Source of the DNA: Malachius bipustulatus
Lineage: Eukaryota; Arthropoda; Insecta; Coleoptera; Melyridae
Reading direction: 5' to 3'
Length of the DNA stretch: 64,000 bases
Assembly (NCBI GenBank): GCA_910589415.1
Contig: OU342637.1
Span: 25,395,162-25,459,161 of the forward strand
The number at the start of each line of letters is the position of its first letter. The stretch's first letter is position 1. The position numbers and the translations under genes are program-made. The notes under the pieces were generated by a model that was given only the letters and a program-made list of their open reading frames with translations, did no database searches and had not been told where the DNA came from. Shown here in pieces: positions 23,070 to 35,261 of the stretch.

Positions 23070-24570
23070 GATTTCCTTAAACCAGCGGTTTTCCGAAAAA
23101 TCATGGAAAAATGTTTTTGCTAGCTAGCGGGAAGACTATGAAAAACTAATAATTGTAGAGTAAAAATGCAACAATAGGAATTTTCCTGAACGCTTCCTTT
23201 AAACTAAGCGGTTTTCCGGAAAATCGCGGAAAACTGATCTATTTAGCTCACTTTATGCGTGTAAATGTTTTAGCTTTTCAATGGTCTTTTTTTCTAGAAA
23301 CTGCAAAAAGTTTTCCGGAAATTCGTTGATATTTCCAAGCAGCTTATCCTGGTCAGCTACCCGGACGATTTTTTCGAGAAAAACTGTAAAAGTGACTAAA
23401 AAAAAAATTCAATCACCGTCAAAAGCTCGTGAAAACTCTATTCTAACTCTAATTCTAAAACCTTCCGCGATTTACGAGTGCGTATTTCACATTTTCTAAA
23501 TTTTTCCCCTAATTTTTCCTAAAAAATGTATAAGCTATAGAAAAAATTGAAACACTGTTGAAAAGCTCGTGAAAATTCTCAAATTCTAAAACCTTCCGGG
23601 ATTTACGAGGGCGTATTTTATATTTTCATCTATAAACTGAGCTGACTGGACGAGTTTTCCGAGTTTTTCCCCATAACTATAAAGAATAAAGAAAAATTAA
23701 AATACCTTTGAAAAGCTCGTAAAGCATTTTGAAATTCTGAGACCATCAACGATTTACAGGCAAGCGTATTTCACGTTTTTCCGAGTTTTTCCCAAAAGTT
23801 GTAAGGACTAGGAAAAAATTAAAACACCATTGAAAAGCTCGTAAAACACTCTGAAATCCTAAATCCTTCCGCAATTTACGAGTGCGTGTGTCACATTTTC
23901 CTATACACTGAGGTAGCTGAACGTGTTTTCCGAGTTTTCCCCATAACTCTAAAGACAAAAAAAAAGTAACACCGTTGAAAAGCTCGATTTACGGACATGC
24001 GCGTATATCATATTTTCCTGAGTTTTTTCCGTAGGACTAGAACTACAGGGACTACAAAAAAATTAAAACGCCGTTAAAAAGCTCGTGAAAACTGTGAAAT
24101 TCTAAAACCTTCCGCGACTTACGAGTGCTTAATTCACATTTTTACCTATAAAGCTTGACGAGTTTTCCGAGCTTTTCCCGATAACTAATGGAGACTAGAA
24201 AAAATAAAAACAGCGTTGAAAAGCATTCTGAAACTCTGAGACCATCAACGATTTACGGGCATGCGTATTTCATATTTTCCCGAGTTTTTTCGTAAGACTA
24301 GAACTGTAGGGCTAGGAAAAAATTAAAACCCCGTAAAAAGCTCGTGAAAACTGTGAAATTCTTAAACCTTCCGCGATTTACGAGTGCTTAATTCACATTT
24401 TTACCTATAAAGCTTGACGAGTTTTCCAAGCTTTTCCCGATAACTAATGGAGACTAGAAAAAATGAAAACAGCGTTGAAAAGCTCGTAAAGCATTCTGAA
24501 AATTCTGAGACCATCAGCGATTTTCGGGCATGCGTATATTTCATATTTTCCCGAGTTTTTTCCGCAGGAC
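23070..24570 (+). repeat. Tandem satellite with a two-part (dimeric) higher-order unit
   Basis: Units anchored on AAAAGCTCGT(G/A)AA recur about every 100-150 bp (near 23423, 23559, 23710, 23834, 23977, 24077, 24337 and 24478; one anchor at about 24226 is partly lost). Two half-unit types alternate. Type A has CTAAAACCTTCCGCGATTTA and ends GAGACTAG. Type B has GAGACCATCAACGATTTAC then GGGCATGCGTAT and CCGAGTTTTTTCCG. The last A+B pairs repeat with a period of about 250-260 bp. GCGGTTTTCCG blocks at 23078 and 23200 look like degenerate edge units. Non-coding. Confidence 0.8.
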
Positions 24571-25864
24571 GTTAGGAGTTTTTCGGGCATTTATCGAATC
24601 ATTCGGATCCTGTGAACATTCAACGAGACTCCGTAATGATTACGGTGGGCCATGGAGTCTGTTTATGAAGACAATTCTGATTCAAATATCTATAGAAATA
24701 TTGCAATTTATTTCAGACAATAATTTCCTAAAGTTATAATTTTAAAAATTACCTTTAAGAGTTGTAAGCTGTAGTAAGCGAAAAGCAACAGAGGATATGG
24801 GTATAGGGACCTCACCCTTAGCAACCAATTACGCGTTTTATGTTGACAGAATTATTAGTAGATGTTTCAGGTTGTAATTATGTATCATGGAGTTTGTGAT
24901 AAAAAAATCACATCAATAATTGAGAGAAATATAATCAAACTTTGAAAAGTTAATTATAAAAACTTGGCGAAATTCCGACAACAGTAAAGTTTCCCGATCT
25001 AATTATTTTAACGAGAGCAACAACGTGGGTAGGTACCTGAACATTATTGGCAAAAATACAATTTTCATTAAAAGTAAAGCTCACTTGATTAAGCCCTTTC
25101 TCGTATGCATATTATAATACGTTAATTAAGCATGCATTTTTAATTATTAATTAATTTCAGTTTTCGGTGCCTATTTAAAGTAATTAAACAGGACAAGTGG
25201 CTTAATGAAAATAAATATGTTATGAGCTGAACTCGAAATATCAGATTGGTGTTATAATTATTGCTCAGAGAACAGGTGACAGAAACGAACTGTCAATAAT
25301 TTGTTCAGTTAATCAATTTATTCGTCAAGTATCTTGAGATCGACGTTACGATAATTATACACATCTCCTAGCCTAGCTGAAGTTTTGATCGTGTAACTCG
25401 TGTTTTTATTAAATTACCAACTTAATACATCAGAGCTGAACTCCGAAAGTGAATCTTGACGCTGCGAACATTACACTAATTGCACGTATGGGGAAGATTA
25501 TTAATTTACGGAGCGGCGTTTTGCATGCCCTTTGACAGTAGTGTATTTCGCGCCAGCGAATACGCTTTTACCATAATAATGGGTACTATTGTTGTGGCTA
25601 GTCTTCGTATCCTCTATAGTTCATAAATAAGCAGATTTAATGCAAATAAAAGAATATACTCAGGGAGTACTATGTGCTGGAATTAGTCCGAATAGCCGAG
25701 AACGCTGATGGTAGAGTTCGCTCAAGAAGAGATCAAACTAAAACTTTATAAACTGTTTTAGGGCTTGTTATGTTGTTATCATAGCTGACCACGACACGAT
25801 TTTCGGATGAGTTTCTGACCTTGAGCACTCTCTGACCTTTTCTCTGAGCGAGTTGTGGTTTGTA
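24571..25864. other. AT-rich DNA without a recognised gene
   Basis: No recognised features. Very AT-rich stretches with many TAATTA words lie between about 25080 and 25330. Confidence 0.4.
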
Positions 25865-26395
25865 TTTTTGTATCATGGAGTATCAAGATTTGTATCAAGA
25901 GCCGCTATCAGCTTCTGAAGCTTTCGGAAATAGTCCCTTGAGAAAAAAAAAATCTGGAAGTCATGAAGAAAATCGTCTCATTCTTTCCACGAGCTCTTAT
26001 TATTACTCTACCACAGTAGCGGGGAACCTCGAAGCAGTTCTGTTAGACCGTAAAACATTTTGTTTCTGTAGAACCCACAACAGTCTTAGCTCTTCAAGTC
26101 TTTCTAGGAATATGACGGGGTCTGATTTTTCCTCTAATTGGACGTTCCATTTCCGAACCTGATTGCAGAGATTTGCTTACTCGGACTGGTTTTTCTCGCG
26201 TTTTGCGGACCACAAACGCCTATGGAGACATTTGTTATTCTTGAGTGGTTTTCACCCGTTACTTCTGTCTCGCCAAGACCTGTAGCTGTATCCTCCAGTT
26301 GGGTTCGTACCCTAACCATCTCCTCGTTTAGCTCATCTAGGCTTTGGTCTTGCGGATTCTGTTCGAAGGTTTTCTACCTGCCCGGTTTATTCTGA
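25865..26395 (-). pseudogene. gag: Broken gag gene of a Ty3/gypsy-like retrotransposon
   Basis: Read on the minus strand. An N-terminal segment with a heptad-like ELNEEMVRVRTQLEDT (about 26310) is followed, in another frame, by WNVQLEEKSDPVIFLERLEE (about 26080-26155). After a further shift comes TELLRGSPLLW with NNKSSWKE and DDFLHDF (about 25950-26050), then SRDYFRKLQKLIAALD (about 25890-25930). The order W-----K-DPv-FLERLEELR, L-E-LrG-aLlWy-nn----W--f---F---f---dy---L is that of the capsid part of insect gypsy Gag. At least two frameshifts and two in-frame stops kill it. No pol follows, so the copy is truncated. It lies downstream of its own LTR and primer site (26812 and beyond). Confidence 0.8.
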
Positions 26396-26439
26396 CTATA
26401 ACTTTGTCGATATCTCGGAGGTTTCTTCTTGGATGTGTT

Positions 26440-26775
26440 TGGGCAAGGGTTTGGCGGTTTCCTAAGAGATTCTGCCACGCCTCTAGATGATGTAAAAAAC
26501 AAATACCCTATATCTTCATTGGTTTTGTCGGATTTCTTTAGGCTCTGTCTTATCGGTCTTGCTCAATGATACGCCAGGTGTATTCTGATTATAGATTGGT
26601 CGGTTTTTTTGTAATTACTGTTCGGAATTCTTTGGGCATGAGTTTGGTCGTCTCCTGAGGGAGTGTGCCACGCCTCTAGGTGATGCCAAAAACAAATACC
26701 CCGTATCACTTCTGGTTTTTGTCGGATTTTTTGGGCTTTATCTTATCGGTTTTGCTCGATGATCTTCTACACGCT
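26440..26775 (-). repeat. Tandem duplication of about 193 bp in the gypsy leader
   Basis: GCCACGCCTCTAG occurs at 26474 and 26667 (period 193), with matching flanks on both sides (ACAAATACCC, TTTTGTCGGATTT, TTATCGGT(C/T)TTGCTC(A/G)ATGAT). The copies differ at roughly one base in six. It lies between the primer-binding site and gag of the retrotransposon. Confidence 0.75.
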
Positions 26776-26811
26776 GATATGCCAAGCTGGAACAATCGCT
26801 GTGGACTTCTA

Positions 26812-26830
26812 GTCTTATCACGGTCGCCAA
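26812..26830 (-). other. Putative primer-binding site of the gypsy remnant
   Basis: On the minus strand TTGGCGACCGTGATAAGAC directly follows an LTR end. TGGCGACCGTGA-type sites in this position are common in insect LTR retrotransposons. I have not matched it to a specific tRNA. Confidence 0.55.
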
Positions 26831-26832
26831 TT

Positions 26833-27100
26833 TGTGGAGAGGTTTTGGACGCTTAAGATAGCTTGTGGCTATAATAAAAATAGGTTACGTTATAATTTTA
26901 TTTTTATTAAACAACAAATACAAAGACAAAGACACTTGTGGCTGGTGTAGCGTCCAAGCAGAGACTTAGCGGGAGGGACAGAACGCCAAGCAGGACTGAC
27001 ACAGCTGACGGCGGCGAAGAGATACACAACAAGAGTTAAAACAATCAATTTCATAACTTAAGCTTCAATAAATAAAACGTAGAAGATGTAAGGCAGTCCT
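26833..27100 (-). mobile_element. LTR of the gypsy remnant (outer edge uncertain)
   Basis: On the minus strand the LTR ends ...CTCCACA just before the primer site. An AATAAAAATAAAAT polyadenylation-like stretch is at 26894-26912. The 5' edge could not be fixed because no second LTR copy is present, so the right coordinate is approximate. Confidence 0.5.
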
Positions 27101-27869
27101 AATAACTACGATCACACTTTCTCGCACAGTCTCCATGGAAATCGAACACCTTCAAGGAAATTGAACGAAAGGTTTTATCGTGGATGTGCTCATTATTTGA
27201 TAGCTTTGAGTTTGTAAGTAAAAGCAAAAGATATGAGGTATACATCACTTCAAACAAACGCAAGCTTCTATTAAAAGATACACCTGCTTTTGAAGTCCTC
27301 GAACGCTTTCAACGTTCGCCTACGCTTCCAATTTTCAAGATATTCCTCCTTTTTGCGATTCTCAAGTAATATATGTTTGTTTGGATCCGATGAGTGGGTA
27401 ATTAAATTGAATCTCAGTTGTGCTGACATAGACGGCCGTATTTTGTATTTTATTCTTGAAATATCAAATATCTATATGCAGAGTTAACTAATTAGATAAA
27501 TAATTAGTGTGCGGTGTGGGAAAATAACTATAAACATTTCTTTAATAAATAATTTATTTATTGAGTCTGCGATTATTTTAAAGACGATACTTTTAACGTA
27601 CATCCCTTACAATAATAATACGCTATTTATCATCTACTGTTAAGCTGAATAATGTTGTTAAGAAATAATGATCATCTGGAACGAAGACGTTACAGGGTGC
27701 TCTAAAATGGGCGAACAAATAACGTCGATCAAATAGAAAGGATTTAAATGCAATTAAACCGTTACTTAACTTTTGTTCTTGCTGGATCAAAAGCGCCTGC
27801 TACGCCGAAGAGTAAGTCCACGCTTTAGGCACCATGTAGCTGCCCAGCTTGCTTAATGCTTACTAATCA
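27101..27869. other. AT-rich DNA between two retrotransposon relics
   Basis: No recognisable protein. Two overlapping open frames (27184-27487) look random. Confidence 0.35.
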
Positions 27870-28870
27870 AAACCTTGTCATCTAGACCAAACTCTCTGGA
27901 AAGGGGAAACAATGCCATAAAAAAAGCAGTGGATGGAGGACAAAAACATCAGTTTAGCTCTACAGAAAACGGCAGCCATGGTGTTTACGAACGCAAAAAG
28001 CAACATGGTAAAAAAGTTCAGTGTCAGCGGGGTGGAGATCTTTGGCGCACAAGTGAAAGCAACGGGACAGAAGACCATGAAGACTCTCACCGCGCTAGAG
28101 GGACATAATGCCGAGGATCGGGAGACTTTCATCTAATAAAAGAAGTCTACTCGCAGCGGTGGTACATTCTGCTGATAGCGTTACTTGCTACAGGGCGATA
28201 CAAACAAGAAAGTACTGGAAAATTCTGGGCGAGATACTACTCCAGATGTGGATCAGGATCACCTCCGCGTATAGAATCGTATCAACCGAGGCACTACAAC
28301 TTGTCGCGTGTATAGCACCAATAAAAGAGATTATCACTAAGAAACCGGAAGGTTTCATCCAAAGACATAGCGAAAACAAGAAGACCAAGATCCAGATAAG
28401 AGGAGAGGCCATCGAAAAATGATTTGACCAAGATGACGTGGTCACGAAGAAGAAGGGGAATGTACCAGGGTCCTCATTCCCGACATACGACCATGGCTAG
28501 AAAATAAAGAGACCATTATAGTACCCAATTACTGTCTGGGAATGAATCCTTGGGAACTTCAATAAAAAGAATAGGAAGGACTAGGGGAGACGAGTGCATG
28601 TACTGTAGCGAGGACACGCCAAGCCACACTCTTTACGAATGCATGAAATGGAACACCCAGAGGGGGGTACAGAGCTAAGCCTCAGTCAGGCCCTTACCCC
28701 AAAAACATTAACAAAGAGATTCTTAGATCACGAGACGCCTGGAAAAAAACAATACAAACGATGAGCTCGATCATGAAGGCTAAGCGCCATGAGGAGATCG
28801 AGGGAGGACCAATGGCGCAAACATAAGGAGTACCTAGTCCAGGAAGAGAGGCTACGTTTTAATGGGTGCA
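27870..28870 (+). pseudogene. 5'-truncated non-LTR retrotransposon (R1/Jockey-like): RT thumb and C-terminal zinc knuckle
   Basis: Plus-strand broken frames follow the C-terminal half of a LINE ORF2. WMEDKNISLALQKTAAMVF (about 27931) is the W-e---L-la--KT--v-f stretch after the RT active site. Next, in another frame, LPRIG--SSNKRSLLAAVVHS (about 28108-28165) and ITSAYRIVSTEAL (about 28257-28295) match the 'pn-gGp---kR-Ll--v--S' and 'r--sAYRTvS--A' blocks. Finally comes a zinc-knuckle CMYCSEDTPSHTLYEC (28595-28642; C-x2-C-x6-H-x4-C). The YADD box and everything upstream are missing, the usual 5' truncation. Stops and shifts make it inactive. No RNase H is seen, which favours R1-like elements. 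The 3' edge is not sharply defined. Confidence 0.82.
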
Positions 28871-31467
28871 AGCGCCATAGTCCCAAGCGGTTTAACTTTT
28901 ACGCGGGGGCTGCGTTAGGCATTTCTCTTTCACAAAAAAAGACCAGACTTTTAACTAGTGTCCAGTTTTTTTTTTTGTGACATCAGGTGCAACTCACTTG
29001 GTGATTTATTGTCTTTTTCCTCATTTAGTAGCACGGTTTTTTTACTGTGATACTATTATTTCGGAACTGTTACTTGGAACCTATTCCTATCTCGGAACCG
29101 GAACAGTCGGAACTAATACGCGAAAGTGACTTTTTAGCTTCGATTGCGATTTTAAGTACGAGAAACGAGACGCTTATTGGCTGTTTTCACAATTTAAGCA
29201 GAGTTACAAATCAATTAGTAGAAGAAACTGAAATAAATTCGTGTTAGGTAACAAAATCTCCTTACTTTAAAGGCACATAATTGCTGTGGGATATTCTCCA
29301 TCTCCATAACTTTTGATTAAAAATTTACTGAAAGTAGTTACTGACAGTTAATAATTCATAACTTATTATTATAATAAGCATCTTAGAAAGTTACATCAAG
29401 AACGCCATTTTGGAGGATGCTCTCAAGTCCGTAATTAATTTCCCGGTTAAGGGCCTGAAAGGGTCCAGATATAGGGAAGTAAGTATGTATATAGGACAAC
29501 TGCAAACTCTCAAGTACTAAAGGAGCGCCCTCTGGAGAGGGTGCGAGGCATTAACACAACAAGAGGCTGTGATGGCGACTTCGAGCTGATTGGTATGATA
29601 ATGTATTCTATTGCTCTCTGATCTCACGCTTTTCCGGATTGATCGGGTCACGGCCTTCCCGTCGTTTGTTGAAAAAATCCTGGATTTGAAGGACTCTCCG
29701 AGCTGCCGCCTCTATTCAAGACTAGAAGTCAATTCTTTGTGCTTTGTTTGCGGTGTTTCGACAACATCGATTGAAATTAATAGATTGCCGGGGGGCTTAC
29801 AGAGACGGATTGATAAAATTCACTTTATCTCGTTCTTGTGTGACGAAAATAAAACGATACGATGTGATAAAATTGTAGCATACCTACCTATTTCATTATT
29901 TGAATTTTCTGTACAGTGAATAAATATGCTTCAGTAGGTATTCAGTGAGAAAACAAGTAAATTTATTTCAATTTTCCCTCAATTCATCTCTCATTTCCGT
30001 CAGCTTTGGGAACAATGCGATACCTATCAGGATTCCTACAGTGCGTTCCGTCTTTCAATACCCGAAGAAATGTGAATTATTCAACAATCTACAATGCAAA
30101 TGATCGCAAATAAATATTAATAATCCAGCCCAGGGTCCTGGCAGAGAGTGAAGCGAACGGCCGCCTAATTAACATTTCTCGTTAAAGATTGAAGTTTCCA
30201 GTAACTCTGGAATTAGTTCCGAAGTAAAAGTGAAGAAGAAGTTGCGCAAATTTCTATACCCCGAACGGCGAGACATAATAAAATAATAAAAGCGGCCCCC
30301 GATTGAATAATTCAGACGACCAGAGCCTCCCTTGTTGGAGTTGGAGTTCCGACACTTCTCTGCGGCCGGAGCTCCGCGTACAGACGCAACGCTTTCTTAA
30401 ATTCCTCATTCTTCATCTGCGTTACTTGAATTCTAAACCGTAAATAAATTTCATCTTTTCAAACTTGAAATATAAAATCCCTGGAATTTTTATGAGGAAT
30501 TTTCTGCGACAATGCCTGGTTTATATAGGACACGCGTCCGAGGTGAAAAATTAAGCGGAATATTTTCGCAGCTTCCAAGTCCCCGCATGCCTGGCTAATC
30601 AAATAATATAACTCTGCAACTTTAAATCAGTATGCGAGCGGAAAGTTGAGGGAAATTTTAAATTTTCTCGGTGCTTTGAAATGCCAAAAATTCATTTATC
30701 AGAATATTCGGTCAATCAATTTCCTTGACTACTATGTAGCACGATTGCTGAATCAGATAAACTCAAATCTCCATCAGTACCAGTAAGAAGGGAGGAGGGA
30801 GCAGTAAAAAAACAATTTATTAAGAACTACATTATTTAGGTATATGATTTTAAAAAATGTAGGCAGGTAGATATATTCAGAGAAAATCCTTGCTTGTTTG
30901 TGCCCCCCCGGGTGTCTTATATCACCGATAATGACGTCTTGGAGTAATCAAATCAGTCAGGGGACGCATATCGGCTTTCCCCGTATCGTCTCCAGCCGTC
31001 TTCGAGGCACGCCCACCTGATTATGTTACACGATCCCGAAATTAAGGCCACATAAACCGGAATCAACTCCACCGGATGATAAAGTCCCCGCCTCGCACTA
31101 AAAGGGAATCATAAATATGATACGGGATCATTTACCCTGTTGCCGGTTAAAGCGCCACGGGAATAATCGAACCAGTGTATCTCAGAAACGCGAATTACAG
31201 AGACTAGGCTTTTTTTAACTTTGTTGTAGCTCTTCTGGTACGCAGGTCGTTTCTTTGCCACTTGTACTGGGACTAAGAAAACGCGAATCCGCTAACTTAT
31301 CCGACAAAAAAGTTCCAAAAATGACCCTGTTCTGAACCTGTAGTCCGCTAAGCTAGCGGATTAGCCTTTATCCCGGTTCCTGCACGAGCTACACAAAAAG
31401 CTACAAAAAAGTTACAAAAAAGACCCTAATCTGAACGTGCTGCCCTACATACACTATGTCCGTGTGT
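28871..31467. other. AT-rich DNA without a recognised gene
   Basis: No transposon proteins. A good-looking splice-acceptor sequence lies at 29968-30003 (long pyrimidine tract then CAG), and GC-richer unique blocks lie at 30120-30400 and 30950-31160. No firm feature. Confidence 0.4.
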
Positions 31468-32812
31468 AGGTGACAGTGAAATATAAAGAGAAAACCCAAA
31501 AGTCTGCGACAAACTCGATAAAGACAGACAATCAAACCATGGCACGTAGCCGAAAGCGTCCAGGCAGTCAGAACTTTTCAGGAACCCAAAGCCATCAAGA
31601 GAAGAAATAAAAATGACAAGTGACAGTGAACTATAAAGTGACAACCCAAATGACTGCGACAAAATTAATAAAGAGAGACAATCAAACCCCGGCATGTCGC
31701 CGAAAGCGTCCAAGGAGTCAGAGTTTTCCAAGGAAGACAAAATCACCACAAGAAGAAACATAAAATGAAAAGTGTCAGTGAAATATAAAGTGACAACCCA
31801 AAAGTCTGCGACAAAATTAATACAGAGCGACAATCAAACCATGGCACGTCACCCAAAGCGTCCAGGGATCAGAGCTTTTCAGAAACGCCAAAGTCATCAC
31901 AAGAGGAAACATAAAATGACAAGTGACACTGAACTATAAAGTGACAACCCAAAAAGTCTGCGACAAAATTAATAAAGAGAGACAATCAAACCACGGCACG
32001 TCGCCGAAAGCGTCCAGGGATCAGAGCTTTTCAGGAAAAACAAAGTCATCACACGAGAAAACATAAAATGACAAATGACACTGAACTATAAGGTGACAAC
32101 CCAAAAAGTCAGCGACAAAATTAATAAAGAGAGACAAACAAACCACGGCATGTCGCCGAAAGCGTCCAGGTAGTCAGAGCTTTTCAGGAAAGCCAAAGTC
32201 ATCAATAGAGGAAACATAACATGACAAGTGAGTCAAGTGACACTGAACTATAAAGTGACAACCCAAAAAGTCTGCGACAAAATTAATAAAGAGAGACAAT
32301 CAAACCACGGCACGTCGCCGAAAGCGTCCAGGGATCAGAGCTTTTCAGGAAAAACAAAGTCATCACACGAGAAAACATAAAATGACAAATGACACTGAAC
32401 TATAAGGTGACAACCCAAAAAGTCAGCGACAAAATTAATAAAGAGAGACAATCACACCACGGCATGTCGCCGAAAGCGCCCAGGTAGTCAGAGCTTTTCA
32501 GGAAAGCCAAAGTCATCAATAGAGGAAACATAAGATGGCAAGTGACACTGAACTATAAAGTGACAACCCAAAAAGTCTGCGATAAAATTAATAAAGAGAG
32601 ACAATCAAACCCCGGCATGTCGCCAAAAGCGTCCAGGTAGTCAGAGCTTTTTAGAAACGCCAAAGTCATCATAAGAGGAAACATAAAATGACAAGTGACA
32701 GTGAAATATAAAGTGACAACCCAAAAGTCTGCGACAAACTCAATAAAGAGAGACAATCAAAAATAAAATCAGACAAAGCGCGTCGCCGAAAGCGTCCAAA
32801 TAATCAGAACCG
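31468..32812 (+). repeat. Tandem array, about nine units of about 150 bp
   Basis: Units begin with TGACA(G/C)TGAA(A/C)TATAA and recur near 31469, 31620, 31770, 31921, 32071, 32235, 32387, 32539 and 32694. Each contains GTGACAACCCAAA, TCTGCGACAAA, AGAGAGACAATCAAAC, GTCGCCGAAAGCGTCCA and GAGGAAACATAAAATGACAA. Two adjacent units (about 31921-32220) are nearly identical to the next two (about 32230-32530), a secondary duplication of about 310 bp. Unit 6 carries a 9-bp internal repeat (GTGAGTCAA). Minus-strand open frames that read through the array (for example 31426-31833) come from the period being close to a multiple of three. They are not evidence for a protein. Confidence 0.9.
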
Positions 32813-34990
32813 AAAACAACAATATAAACCTGAGGTAACACAACCAGAAGTCCGGTCGTGGCGCCCTTTCACAGCTCGCCGTCTTTCTCAGCGGTACTTC
32901 CCGCAACTTCTAGCTATGCCGGGGCTTCCCTCGCCAGACTAATAACAGGCTGATTACTGCTGCCGTGCGCGGAAAAGAAGACGCAAATGTGATTTTATGA
33001 AGAATTAGAGGGTACAAAGACACAAAAATCGAATAACAGAGGTAAGATGACGGCAACAGTGTCGGAGTTGGGAGTCCGTGTTGTTGAAATTGCAGATCCT
33101 CGCTAATAAAACTTTTTACGTCCCCGGCCGCAACAAATCATTATCTGTTTGTAGGAGAATGAAGACAGTAATTTTACTATGAAACATAAAAAGGGATAGG
33201 ACGGCCTAGAAGAACGTATAAAAGCGTATCCAGTTTTACGTAAATGAGGCGATTCCGAGGCTTTATAACTGAAATATGCTCGAATAAAACGCCAAATTGT
33301 TTACATGGAGAGCATATTTATTGCGTACGTTGAACGTTGGTTAGGAATCCACTATGCCGTTTGCAAAATTATGCTTTGCAGTCATTTATATTAATGTTAC
33401 TTTTTTAAGGGTTTTTATTTCTATCATTTTTATTAGTTCAAATACACTATGCCCGCTCTAATATTTTATAAACACATGCATACTGGCTGCTTGAACAATT
33501 ATAGTAAATGGGAGTTTACTCTCTCCTATAAGCTACTTTGTAGCTGCGATATTAACATTTAATTGAAATATATCGGTATTATGAGCATTATAAGGTTTTG
33601 AGTGTGTTAATAAAAGTTACAGGAAAAATATAGTGGTTGAAAACCCACTCCAAGTAATTAAAAAAAGTTCTCCTAATTTCAATTGCGATACTTTTTTAAT
33701 AAATTCAAGGAGTTTCATTCAATAATACATGAAATAATCGAGCAGAACGAGATGTATATTTTGATAACAATTCGTTAAATAATTAAACTCGGCACAACGT
33801 AACCAAGTAAAGCAATAAATTAACTCGGAAGTTACGTAATTAAAAACAATAGAAACGAGGACAACGAAATGAAAACAATAAATTTAAAAATTTTCATTGC
33901 GATTTCAAAATAAAACAATTCCGTTTGTAGTAGTTTCCTTTAAGATAAAGGAAAGCAATTTTTAACGGTGACATTCTAAACAGCAAACTTCATAAATTCC
34001 GAACCGGGACAACTTTAGGTCTTTTTATTGCACTAGACAAAATCTCAGGATGTTCCAGATGCCATGGAAATACAATAAATAGAGGCGAAACGGGAAATAA
34101 ACGGAAAATGGGGATATCTTAATTGCAATCGATGCACCACTTTATCAAGTTAACTACCGGTATCCTAACCGAGATAGAAATCCTAAATTCTTGCCCAAGA
34201 CAATGCATTTAAATGTAACAACATATTCACATAAACTATTACGTCACAGATAAAATATCTGTCCCTATTTCAATGATAACGAACGATTCTGGGACTTGAA
34301 TCTTGGATTCTGGTTTAAGAAAATTAATTTGAATCATTTATCGTCATTTAATCTGCCTTAATTGCCAAAACTTTTTTTCCTACGACCACTATACAAAACA
34401 CTACTTTGCGCATCGTTTTTTGTGCGCAAACTAGCAGGTTTCTCACGTATCCAAAACTGTGCGACAAAGTGACATAACGCGTAGCCAAAAATCGTTTCCG
34501 TACAGTTTTAATGTAAACAATAGTGATGGGCGATAACTGAGAACTCACTGTTACTTATTGTTAATGGAATAACTATTCATTTAAAGCTTCAAGGTAATAA
34601 AATAAAAACAAATGGGATAAGATAGAACCCGACAAGACTATAAAATATAATATACTTACTCTTGTGGCGTAATTATTAAAATTTAAAAGTTGATCGCTAA
34701 TAACTAGCATTGGTAGCGTTCAAATCAAATTCACGAACGTGAAAACTCGCACACCTCTAACTTCAATCCACGACTGCGCCTGCGTTGTGTGGAAGTTGCA
34801 TATCTACCACGTCTCCACGCTCCACGTCACTCTATTTTTAGTTTAGATACAGAGTCTAATAATAAATAATAATAATATTGTCGGTAGAATTCAATGATTT
34901 AACACTATATAATAGTAATATTAAAAAGTCATTGGTAGAATTGAAAATAATACCTACCTAGGTAGTCTGAAAAAATAAACTTTAGTTACC
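32813..34990. other. AT-rich DNA without a recognised gene
   Basis: A GC-richer patch follows the tandem array (about 32840-32970). A short hairpin lies at 34393-34420 (TTTGCGCA ... TGCGCAAA). Nothing else was recognised. Confidence 0.4.
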
Positions 34991-35213
34991 TATCATTATA
35001 ATGGATTGTGATTCCTCTGAATCTGAAGCAGAAAATACACCACATGCTGAAGTCAGAAAACAAGCAGGTTTGTGTTCTTTGAATTTACTACCTGTAGTTT
35101 CGAGAGAAAAATACGAATCTGCTTATAAACATTTCATAAATTGGAGAAAAGGTCATAAAAGCAGAGCATTGTCAGAAAAAATAATGTATGTGTTAAATTT
35201 GTTAAATAATTAA
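34991..35213 (+). pseudogene. Crypton-like tyrosine-recombinase N-terminal fragment
   Basis: A 70-codon frame starts at ATG 35001 with an acidic MDCDSSESEAEN leader, then SLNLLPVVSREKYESAYKHF, INWRKG and LSEKIMYVL. The order (NLLP--S---Y--aY--F--W------sE--ml-Y) is that of the N-terminal, DNA-contacting helical domain found in Crypton-derived tyrosine recombinases of insects. It ends at a stop just where the catalytic part should begin. I see no R-H-R-Y catalytic set downstream, so this is a remnant (or a lone exon). A second open frame at 35369-35590 could be from the same element, but no catalytic motif is visible in it. The assignment comes from recall of the family pattern. Confidence 0.5.
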
Positions 35214-35261
35214 TTTATTAAATTGTGGTCGTAGGAAAAGTACTGTGTGTAACACGTGCGG

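Noticed and set aside
23070..24570. Regularly spaced repeats considered as a CRISPR array
   Set aside because: The whole unit is repeated with no unique spacers, and the setting is eukaryotic.
29968..30115. Strong acceptor-like pyrimidine tract and CAG followed by a short open frame
   Set aside because: No donor or matching protein. The downstream frame ends within 25-35 codons.
31426..31833. 135-codon minus-strand frame with internally repeated segments
   Set aside because: The repetition comes from the tandem DNA units of about 150 bp. Neighbouring units break the frame.
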